A DNA stretch of 41,508 nt from a virus. Below, piece by piece: positions 32,950 to 41,508 of this stretch (positions are counted from its first letter, which is position 1; every line of letters starts with the position of its first letter). The notes under the pieces were generated by a model. The model ran no database searches, was not told the DNA's origin, and was given only the letters and a program-made list of their open reading frames with translations. The stretch lies in the IMG/VR virus record IMGVR_UViG_3300047157_000074, positions 1 to 41,508 of that record; one strand, given 5' to 3'. The position numbers were made by a program, and so were the translations under genes.

Positions 32950-32981
32950 AGTGAAGGGTCATTTGCGTGGCCCTTATCACT
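32950..32981 (+). terminator. Imperfect hairpin, weak terminator or processing site
   Basis: AGTG-AAGGGTC / GGCCCTT-AT-CACT with an 8-nt loop lies in the 67-nt gap after the 254-aa gene. No T run follows, so termination would be weak or factor-assisted; RNase processing or mRNA stability is an alternative. Confidence 0.45.
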
Positions 32982-32999
32982 ATCAACTAAAACACTAAA

Positions 33000-33917
33000 A
33001 TGGCAATAAACGTAAATACTGTATATCAAACCGTTTTATTAATACTAAATAAAGAACAGAGAGGTTATATGACACCTGTTGAGTTTAATAAAATAGGTAC
33101 TCAGGTTCAATTAGAGATATTTGAAAGGTATTTTGAGGACCTTAACCAGCAGATACGTATTCCACAAACAAATACAGATTACGCAGATAGAGTAAGTAAT
33201 CTTGATGAAAAAATTTCTATATTTAAAACTATTGGTAACACTACATACGCTAATGGATCATTTAGCTTACCTGCGGAATCAGGATCTTCACAAGCTACTT
33301 TCAATACTTTAACAATTATTAATCAACAAGCTTACACAATAACAACTATTACAGCTAATCAGTTAAGTAGTGGAACTACAACTGTTTATTTAGATGGCGT
33401 AGCAACTACAGCTTACAGTATAAACGGAACAACAATAACTTTAAACGTTGCACCAGCTGCTGTAATAGATATATTTATTGTCAACGTGCAAGATGATTTT
33501 TATAGATTAGGTACAGTTATATATAGCGCTGGAGCGTTACCAACGCAAGAACTAGAAAGAGTTGATAGAGGTGAATTATATCACTTATTAAGCTCTAAAT
33601 TAACAGCACCTACAACCACGTATCCTATTTATGTTTACGAAAAACAAAAACTTTTTGTATATCCTCAAAGTATTCAATCTGGTGTTCAAGCAACATATAT
33701 AAGAAAACCGATAGATCCAGTGTGGAACTTTACATTATCTGGTAATGCTTACGTATATAACCCAGATACATCACTAAACTTTGAATTACATGACTCTGAG
33801 CAAACTGAAATAGTTTTAAAAATTTTATTATATGCTGGAGTAGTGGTAAAAGATCCCACTATAATACAAGTTGCTGCTCAACAAGTAGCTCAAGAACAAC
33901 AAAATCAAAAAAGCTAG
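33000..33917 (+). CDS. Ring/neck (head-tail connector) protein, 305 aa
   Basis: The start (AINVNTVYQTVLLILNKEQR, GYMTPVEFNKIGTQVQLEIF) is helical, like the portal-adjacent ring protein of crAss-like phages. Residues about 85-165 insert a beta domain (NTLTIINQQAYTITTITANQ... VYLDGV... TITLNVAP). The end (TQELERVDRGELYHLLSSKL and a C-terminal Gln-rich helix) returns to the ring fold. A tail-tube adaptor function is inferred from order. Confidence 0.7.
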   Translation: MAINVNTVYQTVLLILNKEQRGYMTPVEFNKIGTQVQLEIFERYFEDLNQQIRIPQTNTDYADRVSNLDEKISIFKTIGNTTYANGSFSLPAESGSSQATFNTLTIINQQAYTITTITANQLSSGTTTVYLDGVATTAYSINGTTITLNVAPAAVIDIFIVNVQDDFYRLGTVIYSAGALPTQELERVDRGELYHLLSSKLTAPTTTYPIYVYEKQKLFVYPQSIQSGVQATYIRKPIDPVWNFTLSGNAYVYNPDTSLNFELHDSEQTEIVLKILLYAGVVVKDPTIIQVAAQQVAQEQQNQKS

Positions 33918-33920
33918 AAT

Positions 33921-35354
33921 ATGCCTATACCTAATGGTGGTTTAATAACCGAAACTAACAGACAATATTACGCTGGTTCACAGCAGTTTACAGTACCGGC
34001 AACCGCTGTTAATCAAACTTTTACAAGCACATTTGATACAGAATTAGTTGTTGGTACGGGTAACTACTCTGATCAAGCAACTAATGGGTATAATTTAAAT
34101 AATTTTAAAGTATTTTTAAGTTCTAACGCTCAAGTATGGACTGAATTAACACCTAACTCAACAGATGTTGTTGCTGCTGTTAGTGGCGCAAATGCTCAAG
34201 CTCAACCAATATTGAATATAGTATCTTCTACAGCTTCTGAAGGTGGTAATGTTATAGGTGTATTTAATGCTTCTACAAATGTATTTTTAGGTAGTATAGT
34301 AAGTTTTACAACTAATACTGGTGTAGATGCTTTAACTCTTAGCCAAAACCTACCAACAGGTGGTGTAAGTAATATTAATGTTTTACTACGTAGACTAACG
34401 CCTTGGCAAATGTCTACACCAAACATTATAACTATAATTGGCTCGCTAACGCTTAACACTTACGTAAAAATAGAATTAAACGAAGATGTTAAAGAAAATA
34501 ATTTTGGTGGATATGAATATACAAGGCTTAATGATGTTATTGATAATTTTTTAATTGCATATGTTGGAGCTGGAAAACTTATACCAAGTGTAAAAAGAAC
34601 TGACGTAATATTTCACGCTAGGCGTGGTTTACAAGAGTTTAGTTATGATACCTTAAAAAGTGTTAAATCTAGTGAATTAACAGTACCTTCTACATTAAGT
34701 TTAACTATACCTCAAGACTATGTTAACTATGTTAAATTATCATGGGTTGATGAGTTAGGTGTTTTACACCCTATATATCCTACAAACAATTTAAATCAAA
34801 GCCCTTATTATACATTTTCTCAAGATGATACTGGTAACCCTATACAAGATAGTAACGATGCTAACACAGAAGTAACTTCGCAAATTGACCCTACATGGAA
34901 TAAAACAAACCCTAGATATATAAGCGGAGGTTTTAATAATGATTTAAACAACGCTAATGTTTTAGATCGCAACTACACAGATGGTGCGTTAGGTCAAAGA
35001 TATGGATTAGAACCACAGACTAGTCAGAAAAACGGTTGGTTTAAAATAGATGAAAGAAAAGGCACGTTTAGTTTTACTAGTAATTTAGCTAATAAACTAA
35101 TATTACTGCAATATATATCTGATGGTAATGCTTATGATCTTGATGCTAGAATACCTAAACTAGCTGAAGAAGCTTTATATGCTCATATAATACACTCTAT
35201 TTTATCGGTTAGTTCTGGAGTTCAAGAATACGTTGTAAGAAGATTTAAACAAGAAAGAAGTGCTAAGTTAAGAAATGCTAAAATAAGATTATCAAACATT
35301 AAACTTGACCAAATAATTCAAGTTATGAGAGGTAAATCTAAATGGATTAAATAA
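33921..35354 (+). CDS. Tail/ring protein (P22 gp4-like position), 477 aa
   Basis: A beta-rich N-terminal region of about 190 residues, with repeated short Thr/Ser strands, is followed by a connector-type domain (VGAGKLIPSVKRTDVIFHAR, QEFSYDTLKSVKSSELTVPS, LTIPQDYVNYVKLSWVDELG). It ends in a helical, Arg/Lys-rich end (RLSNIKLDQIIQVMRGKSKW). The helical motifs match the second ring protein of crAss-like phages as I recall. The N-terminal beta segment may be an added decoration. Confidence 0.7.
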   Translation: MPIPNGGLITETNRQYYAGSQQFTVPATAVNQTFTSTFDTELVVGTGNYSDQATNGYNLNNFKVFLSSNAQVWTELTPNSTDVVAAVSGANAQAQPILNIVSSTASEGGNVIGVFNASTNVFLGSIVSFTTNTGVDALTLSQNLPTGGVSNINVLLRRLTPWQMSTPNIITIIGSLTLNTYVKIELNEDVKENNFGGYEYTRLNDVIDNFLIAYVGAGKLIPSVKRTDVIFHARRGLQEFSYDTLKSVKSSELTVPSTLSLTIPQDYVNYVKLSWVDELGVLHPIYPTNNLNQSPYYTFSQDDTGNPIQDSNDANTEVTSQIDPTWNKTNPRYISGGFNNDLNNANVLDRNYTDGALGQRYGLEPQTSQKNGWFKIDERKGTFSFTSNLANKLILLQYISDGNAYDLDARIPKLAEEALYAHIIHSILSVSSGVQEYVVRRFKQERSAKLRNAKIRLSNIKLDQIIQVMRGKSKWIK

Positions 35355-35361
35355 TAAAAAC

Positions 35362-35631
35362 ATGATAAATAATAAAAAACAAGGATCAACAAAAGAAGAA
35401 GTTAGACAACATCTTCAGAACGATAACAAAAGAAGCATAGTTGGAGGGGCCAGTGGTTTAGGGTTTGTTGGTGGAGCAGGTGTTAAAGCTGCAAAAGGAG
35501 CGTTTCAAATAATAAAAAATCTTTTGACACGAGGAAGTAAACCTAAAAATATTGGTGGATTTAGAGAAATTGCAAATCCAAAATTAAGACAAGGTTTAAA
35601 TCCAGGTGATAAAAAGAATTTAACGTACTAG
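35362..35631 (+). CDS. Small basic Gly-rich protein, 89 aa
   Basis: MINNKKQGSTKEEVRQHLQN, a glycine-rich hydrophobic middle (VGGASGLGFVGGAGVKAAKG) and a basic tail. The middle could insert into membranes or mediate oligomerisation; it might be an ejected protein. It sits 7 nt after the ring protein and 15 nt before the stabilization protein. No family. Confidence 0.6.
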   Translation: MINNKKQGSTKEEVRQHLQNDNKRSIVGGASGLGFVGGAGVKAAKGAFQIIKNLLTRGSKPKNIGGFREIANPKLRQGLNPGDKKNLTY

Positions 35632-35646
35632 TTATTAAAATTAAAC

Positions 35647-38600
35647 ATGGCTGAAATTAAAAACAGTTTTCTAAGATCCAAGATGAATAAAGACTTGGAT
35701 GATAGACTTATTCCTAACGGTGAATATAGAGATGCGCAGAACATATCTGTAGGTAAATCAGAAGATGATGATATAGGTGCTTTAGAAACTGTTTTAGGTA
35801 ATACTGAAAAAACATTTACTATAACTCCAGCTTTACCTAGTAATATACAAACTATAGGTTATTTAACTGACGAATATACTCAAACTATATTTGTTTTTGC
35901 GACTAACTATACAGACTCTACACCAGAAACTACACCGGTTTATGCGCCTTCAAATAAAAGATGTATAATATATTCGTGGTCACCTTCAAACCCCGCTACA
36001 GCTAATGTTATAGCTGATGGTATATTTTTAAATTTTTCAACTACAAACCCAATACAAGCTAGTTTAATTGAAAACTTATTATTTTTTACAGACAATAGAA
36101 ATCAACCAAGAAAAGTAAATATAAACGAATCATCTAGTTATTACAAAGAAGAAGTTCAGTTATCTGTTGCTAAATACAATCCTTATACAGCTATATCGTT
36201 AATTAAAACAGCTACAGCAACTGTTCAAGCTAGTCCAGCGCCTACAACCACAACTTTTGTTGTTAATCAAAATGCGGGTATTTTAATTGGTATGTCTGTG
36301 ACAAGTACAAGTACAACTGGCGTAGTTAAAGTAGCTCCGGTTGATTTTGTTACCGTTGTTAATGCAGTTACTGCAACTGGTAAAACCACAGTAACACTTT
36401 CAAAAGCTATTACAGCACCTATCGCTGGGGATATATTTACTTTTTTAATATCTACAATGACAAACAAGTCTAGTGATCCAAATTGGCCTGGTGACCCGGA
36501 TTACTTAGAAGGTAGATATGTAAGGTTTAGTTATAGATATAGATTTGATGATGGTGAATATTCTATATTTGCACCATTCACTCAAATAGCTTTTATACCT
36601 AAACAAAAAGGTTATTTTAAAAATGAAGATGAAGACAATGCTTTTAGAAGCACTATAGTTGCTTGGATGGAAAATAGTGTTAATAATATAGAATTATTAA
36701 TTACTTTACCATCAAAAGGTAGTGAGCTTTCTGCTAATTTTAAAGTTAAATCATTAGATATATTATATAAAGAGTCTGATCAAACAACTGTAAAAGTTTT
36801 AGAAACAATACCTGTTATAGATTTAAGCAATGATTCTGTTAATAATATATATACTTATGAATATCAGTCAAGAAAACCATATAAAACTTTACCATCAGAT
36901 CAAACTATAAGAGTTTATGACAAAGTGCCGGTAAGAGCTTTAGCCCAAGAAACTGCAGGCAATAGAATAATGTATGCTAATTTTAGAAACACTTATTCTG
37001 CACCAGACGTTATTAATTACGATGTTAAAGTTATAGATAAAAGCTCCGTATCTGGCGGAACAAATTGGATAGAATACCCTAATCATTCATTAAAACAAAA
37101 CAGAAATTATCAAGTAGGTTTTATATTAGCAGATAAATACGGTAGACAATCACCAGTTATATTGTCCCCTGTTAGCGCCGCTGCAACTAATAATTTTTTA
37201 GGATCCACTATATTTCATTCATACAATACAAGTTTATCTAACATGAAAGCTTGGTTTGGTGATACATTACAACTAAGTGTTACACAAGGTATATCTTCAG
37301 GCACAAATAGTTTACCTAATTTTAATACAGGTGAACCTGGTTTATACGCTATAGCAACAAGTGACAAAGGATTTGCTATTAAACAAACGCCTATAGCCAC
37401 TATATCAGACACGCAGTACACTTTTACATTAGATAGTACGGCATATTCTCAAAATGTTATAGTTCCTGTTGCGGGTAACTATTTAAGAGGTGAATACGTA
37501 GACTATGTAAAAGTAATTAGTGTAAACGCTACAGGAGCACCTAATTATATAGTAAGTACAGATGGAAGAGTAAATTCTAGTTATTTAAATAATACAACAC
37601 TTTCTGGTACATCTGCTGATTTAAATTTTGCATACACATTAAATCCTATTGGCTGGTACTCTTATAAAGTTGTTGTTAAACAAACTGAACAAGACTACTA
37701 CAACGCATATCTTCCAGGTATAGTCAACGGTTATTTTGGTCATACAGAATATTTTGGTGATGAAATTAATCAAACTGCTTTTTCTACTTTATTTGGAGAT
37801 AATATAAATAAAATACCTAGAGATTTATCTGAGGTTGGTCCTGATCAAAAGCAATATAGAAGTAGCGTTTTGCTTTCAGGTAGAGTAACAAATGTAAATT
37901 TTGCTGCATCACCTTTTAATGCACAGTATTTTCCAGGATCACTTAATCCTTATCACAGTGTTGATGCTGTAGGTATGGAATCTACTTTAGCAGGTGAAGG
38001 CACCTTAAGTCAACATCCTAGTATATATCAAAATGAAACAGATCCTTATTTAATGAGGATTTCTACAAATAGACAAGCTATTGGTCAGCAAGATACAAGT
38101 TCTGGTAATGCAGATTTTCCTGTTTTAGCCATATATGAAACAAATCCTACAGAATCTCTATTAGATATATTTTGGGAAACTGGAACGGTAGGTTTAATAT
38201 CTGATTTAAACGCAGACGTTTTAACTGGCTACGATGGACCAAGTGCTTTTACAGCAATAAACTACTCACAACCAGAAAGTAAAGCTTCTGGTGATCCTAT
38301 AACAGGTTGGTTTTTTCCTATATCAAACGAAGGAACTCAATTTGATGCTGCATATCCTACTACTGCTACCATGAGTTATACATCACCTAGATCAGGAGAT
38401 GATAATAAATTTATATTAGAACAAGACACTAATTCTACTAGTTCTACTTATAAAGCATATAGAATTAAAACTGTAGGAAACTTTGTATACTTAGATGATA
38501 GTATAACTCAAGATGTATATCAATTTGCTATTACTGTAACTGTAGACTCTGGATCTTCTTTAGCTCCAGGTGAAATAAACACAATAAATGTAAATGGAGC

Positions 38601-39957
38601 TTTAAGCAACACTGCTCCATCTTTTGCTAATAGCCCTTTACCTAGTATAATAGCTACTGTTGATCAGGTTATATTACCAACGCAAAACACTAGTGCTGTT
38701 AATGGATCTTCTTATACTGGTACAGAAAAAGTTCAACAATTAAAATGGTCCATACAATCAGGTAATCCTACAGGTCTAAATGGTCAACCATCTTTTGTTA
38801 TAAACCCAACCACTGGCCAACTAACTCAAACAGCTAATAACACACCCAATGGCCAACATGTCATAGTGTTAAAAATAGAAGATGCTAATGGTGATACTAC
38901 TGACGGATCTTTATCTGCTACAGCTAGTCAAAGCATATTTATAGGTCCTGAGCCCGCTAATAATGAAGTAAAATCTACCTGTATAACTGGTCCAACTACT
39001 AATTCACCAGGTATACCAGTCAATGGTACTTTAGTTACCACTTATAACGGTGGAACTATTACAGGTGTTTGGTATTTAGCCGCTACAGCTTTAGCTTCTT
39101 CGGCCTTACCTATAACACCAAGCGCTACAACTTCTAACACTCAAACTTTGTTTAGATTAGGAAGTGGAGCTTTAACACAAGGTCAAATTGTTTTTTCTTT
39201 AAACAGTGGATTAAGATGGGCTAATACTCCTCCACCTTCTGGATTACAAGGTAGCGTTTCTTGGAAACTTTGGCATAGGTCTAACAGCAGTTCAGCTTGG
39301 GCTCATATTACAGATCTCAATAATCAAAGTATAAATCCTTCAGGAGTTAGTATACCAGTAGTTATTAATACTGCTAACACAGGAACTTTTGATAATTTTT
39401 ATAATCAAATTATTTTAGGATTTGGTCAACCTGGAGAATATTGTATTGCAGCTATAAATGCACAAAGTTTAACAGCTGGTCAACAAAGCCAAGCTTTAAC
39501 GTGTTGGGTAAACTCTAATGATTTAAACTATAGTACGTGTGTTATAGAAGATGGTGTTAATATAACAGGTGGTACGGCTAGGGCTAGTTATGAATACGGA
39601 ATGAGCACAAACCCTGGTTCAGGATATAATTGTTCTTATGGTACAACGCCAGCTTGGTCAAATGTACCGTATGGTCAATATGTTCCACAGTTCTTTAATT
39701 CGTCTACATTGTCAACGCCTTATACATTTCCAGATGCTGGTGGTGGTGTTAGTGGTTACCTTTCTTTTAAAACACAAGGTATTTCTCCGTTTGATGATCC
39801 TTCTAGTTATAGATATAGTTTTTCTACAAGATTTACAACAGCCGATGGGAAGGTTTATATTCCAAATCCTTGGTCGCAATGTTATATTCAAAATTGTGGT
39901 AACACAAACTCGGCATCATCTACGTGTACACCTTTACAAATGGAATTTCCTTACTAG
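35647..39957 (+). CDS. Tail 'stabilization' protein (crAss-like), 1436 aa
   Basis: The N-terminus AEIKNSFLRSKMNKDLDDRL, IPNGEYRDAQNISVGKSEDD is characteristic of the large stabilization protein of crAss-like and marine phages that I recall, thought to seal the tail beneath the ring proteins (P22 gp10 role). An inserted beta domain (about 195-270) is related to the one at 19889. A cadherin-like domain follows near 1030-1100 (FVINPTTGQLTQTANNTPNG). The C-terminal ~330 residues contain several Cys residues and a CSYGT end region. It is the largest gene in the window. Confidence 0.75.
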   Translation: MAEIKNSFLRSKMNKDLDDRLIPNGEYRDAQNISVGKSEDDDIGALETVLGNTEKTFTITPALPSNIQTIGYLTDEYTQTIFVFATNYTDSTPETTPVYAPSNKRCIIYSWSPSNPATANVIADGIFLNFSTTNPIQASLIENLLFFTDNRNQPRKVNINESSSYYKEEVQLSVAKYNPYTAISLIKTATATVQASPAPTTTTFVVNQNAGILIGMSVTSTSTTGVVKVAPVDFVTVVNAVTATGKTTVTLSKAITAPIAGDIFTFLISTMTNKSSDPNWPGDPDYLEGRYVRFSYRYRFDDGEYSIFAPFTQIAFIPKQKGYFKNEDEDNAFRSTIVAWMENSVNNIELLITLPSKGSELSANFKVKSLDILYKESDQTTVKVLETIPVIDLSNDSVNNIYTYEYQSRKPYKTLPSDQTIRVYDKVPVRALAQETAGNRIMYANFRNTYSAPDVINYDVKVIDKSSVSGGTNWIEYPNHSLKQNRNYQVGFILADKYGRQSPVILSPVSAAATNNFLGSTIFHSYNTSLSNMKAWFGDTLQLSVTQGISSGTNSLPNFNTGEPGLYAIATSDKGFAIKQTPIATISDTQYTFTLDSTAYSQNVIVPVAGNYLRGEYVDYVKVISVNATGAPNYIVSTDGRVNSSYLNNTTLSGTSADLNFAYTLNPIGWYSYKVVVKQTEQDYYNAYLPGIVNGYFGHTEYFGDEINQTAFSTLFGDNINKIPRDLSEVGPDQKQYRSSVLLSGRVTNVNFAASPFNAQYFPGSLNPYHSVDAVGMESTLAGEGTLSQHPSIYQNETDPYLMRISTNRQAIGQQDTSSGNADFPVLAIYETNPTESLLDIFWETGTVGLISDLNADVLTGYDGPSAFTAINYSQPESKASGDPITGWFFPISNEGTQFDAAYPTTATMSYTSPRSGDDNKFILEQDTNSTSSTYKAYRIKTVGNFVYLDDSITQDVYQFAITVTVDSGSSLAPGEINTINVNGALSNTAPSFANSPLPSIIATVDQVILPTQNTSAVNGSSYTGTEKVQQLKWSIQSGNPTGLNGQPSFVINPTTGQLTQTANNTPNGQHVIVLKIEDANGDTTDGSLSATASQSIFIGPEPANNEVKSTCITGPTTNSPGIPVNGTLVTTYNGGTITGVWYLAATALASSALPITPSATTSNTQTLFRLGSGALTQGQIVFSLNSGLRWANTPPPSGLQGSVSWKLWHRSNSSSAWAHITDLNNQSINPSGVSIPVVINTANTGTFDNFYNQIILGFGQPGEYCIAAINAQSLTAGQQSQALTCWVNSNDLNYSTCVIEDGVNITGGTARASYEYGMSTNPGSGYNCSYGTTPAWSNVPYGQYVPQFFNSSTLSTPYTFPDAGGGVSGYLSFKTQGISPFDDPSSYRYSFSTRFTTADGKVYIPNPWSQCYIQNCGNTNSASSTCTPLQMEFPY

Positions 39958-39989
39958 TAATAATATTAAAAAATGAGTGATAATAAATT

Positions 39990-41508
39990 ATGGCAGCTAC
40001 ATTAGAAGTAAATTATTTTAGCACATTCTGGTTGAAAAAAATCAACAGTATTGTAGAGGTTAAAGATACTACAGGTGCAGCTAATGCTAGTACTGGTACT
40101 ATAATTACTTTAAAAGTAGCTAATATAAACGTAGGTGCCGGTCAAATAGTAACAAATACAACAACGCCATTTCCAGGAAACCCTGTAGTAACGGTATTAT
40201 CTGTGGCTGCTAATAATCAAACAATAACAATTGATTCAGCACAACCAGTGGTTAATAATAATGTTATAGCTTTCACAGGAAGAGCTGGTGATGATTATAT
40301 ACCAAAAGATTTTGATGCTGTTGATGCTAATGATTGGTATATAGAGGAAGCTAGAATACGAGGTGGTTATAATAATACCTCTGTTGATTTTGGTGTCAAA
40401 GCTTATATAGTAGAAGATACATTTAAGCAGCAACATAGAATAAGTTCTTTAATATACTCTGGTATATTTAACTCTAGAACAGGTGTTAATAACACTAATC
40501 AATTTTCTGTAGGTCAAGATATAACTAGATCTGCAGACCCAGCGAATGGTTCTATACAAAAGTTATATGCTGAAGATACAAATTTAATTATATTTCAAGA
40601 AGATAAAGTTAGTAGAGCTTTAATAGACAAAGACGCAATATATTCAGCTGAAGGTAATGCTTCTATAACCTCATCGCTACAAGTAATAGGCCAAATAGTA
40701 GCTTACGCTGGTGAATACGGTATGAGTACTAATCCAGAAAGTTTTGCTGTATACGGTTACAGAAAATATTTTACAGATAAAAAAAGAGGTTGTGTATTAA
40801 GGTTATCAGCTGACGGTATAACTGAAATATCATCTTATGGTATGCATGACTTTTTTAGAGATGAATTAGCTGATGCTACTAAAATTATAGGAGGCTGGAA
40901 TTCTCACACAAAAGATTATGTGTTATCTTTACAAGGTTCTAATGTAGGGCCTTTACCAACAGATCCTGTAACTTATGAAACATATAAAACAGCTACGTTT
41001 GATGAAGGTGTTTTAGGTTGGACTAGTTTTTCTAGTTATAAACCAAGTCATATTTTTAGTTTAAGTAATGTTTTTTACACATTCAATGAGGGTAAATTAT
41101 ATCAACATTATTTAGGTAATTATAGTAAGTTTTATGGAATAACCTATAATTCTGATGTTACTATAGTTTTAAATTCTAATCCGTCTGTAGTTAAAAACTT
41201 TAAAACAATTAACTATGAAGGAGGTTTAGGTTGGGAATTAGAAAGTATGATAGCTAGCTCTAGCGATAAAACTTTACCAATAGGTAAATATGTATTTCAA
41301 GGTAATTTAGCTAGCTTAGAGACTCAAATATGGTCTAATACATTTAAGAAAAAAGAAGACAAATATTTTGCAAACCTTATAAATAATTCACCTGCTGTAA
41401 GCGGTGAAATACTATATGGAGCAGACATGTCAGGTATAAAAGGTTTTTACTCAACTGTAAAAATGAAATTAAATAATTCAACTTATCCTACAACTAAAAA
41501 AGAATTAT
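39990..41508 (+). CDS. Conserved tail protein (partial, runs off right edge)
   Basis: The ATG at 39990 (MAATLEVNYFSTFWLKKINS) is chosen because the ATG 17 bases earlier opens only a 10-codon frame. The frame stays open for about 506 codons to the window end. Residues 27-96 are the recurrent beta insert. The blocks IQKLYAEDTNLIIFQEDKVS, SAEGNASITSSLQVIGQIVA and YGMSTNPESFAVYGYRKYFT resemble a large tail protein next to the stabilization protein in crAss-like phages. Likely a tail hub or plug component. Confidence 0.75.
   Translation, partial: MAATLEVNYFSTFWLKKINSIVEVKDTTGAANASTGTIITLKVANINVGAGQIVTNTTTPFPGNPVVTVLSVAANNQTITIDSAQPVVNNNVIAFTGRAGDDYIPKDFDAVDANDWYIEEARIRGGYNNTSVDFGVKAYIVEDTFKQQHRISSLIYSGIFNSRTGVNNTNQFSVGQDITRSADPANGSIQKLYAEDTNLIIFQEDKVSRALIDKDAIYSAEGNASITSSLQVIGQIVAYAGEYGMSTNPESFAVYGYRKYFTDKKRGCVLRLSADGITEISSYGMHDFFRDELADATKIIGGWNSHTKDYVLSLQGSNVGPLPTDPVTYETYKTATFDEGVLGWTSFSSYKPSHIFSLSNVFYTFNEGKLYQHYLGNYSKFYGITYNSDVTIVLNSNPSVVKNFKTINYEGGLGWELESMIASSSDKTLPIGKYVFQGNLASLETQIWSNTFKKKEDKYFANLINNSPAVSGEILYGADMSGIKGFYSTVKMKLNNSTYPTTKKEL

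Noticed and set aside
39638-39976. 112-codon frame at the end of the stabilization protein gene
   Set aside because: It is an out-of-frame shadow of the Cys-containing C-terminus, with biased composition and no start context.

Overview
This window is part of a tailed-phage genome. It is AT-rich, densely packed and split into two divergently transcribed arms. Sequence features point to a marine short-tailed (podovirus-like) phage of Bacteroidetes/Flavobacteriia, related to crAss-like phages such as those of Cellulophaga. The reasons are: (i) the head-tail gene order terminase, portal, acidic scaffold-like protein, major capsid protein, ring/neck proteins, very large tail 'stabilization' protein; (ii) TerL, portal and capsid motifs that I recall from that group; (iii) start codons preceded by A/T-rich leaders rather than AGGAG Shine-Dalgarno sites, as in Bacteroidetes. 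No database search was run, so family names rest on motif recognition.

Left arm (1-4570, minus strand). A tightly overlapping array of small genes of 34-86 aa (plus one larger gene cut by the window edge) with almost no recognisable enzymes; it looks like an early host-takeover or accessory region. It holds a tRNA-Gln(UUG), a tRNA with CAU anticodon and initiator hallmarks, and three odd tRNA-like elements with canonical T-arms but no canonical body. Five full copies and one edge-truncated copy of a 34-bp promoter-like element recur between genes. The -10-like box lies only 4-6 nt before the ATG, and in three full copies the element also encodes the C-terminus (KLNT..NG-stop) of the preceding gene.

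Divergent control region (4571-4979). No gene is visible. It has an 11-bp perfect inverted repeat at its two ends, a leftward intrinsic terminator, and a palindrome enclosing direct repeats.

Right arm (4980-41508, plus strand). First come four fibre/appendage-type proteins (4980-15341), built from two pairs of shared N-terminal anchors and from 'ATT.FV' and 'NVGIGTTSP' repeat modules. Next is a chaperonin pair, GroEL and GroES, then small virion or accessory genes and lysis functions (M15 peptidase, GTA-type holin). A second, tandem GroES-like protein follows. The packaging and head module comes next (small protein, TerL, portal, scaffold-like protein, major capsid protein, UUCG terminator). 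Last are the neck and tail proteins, ending in a gene cut by the right edge. The portal gene appears broken by frameshifts near its 5' end.

Working together, the chaperonins probably assist folding of the capsid or fibres, the head genes package DNA, the ring/stabilization proteins join the short tail, the fibres bind the host surface, and the holin plus peptidase release progeny.
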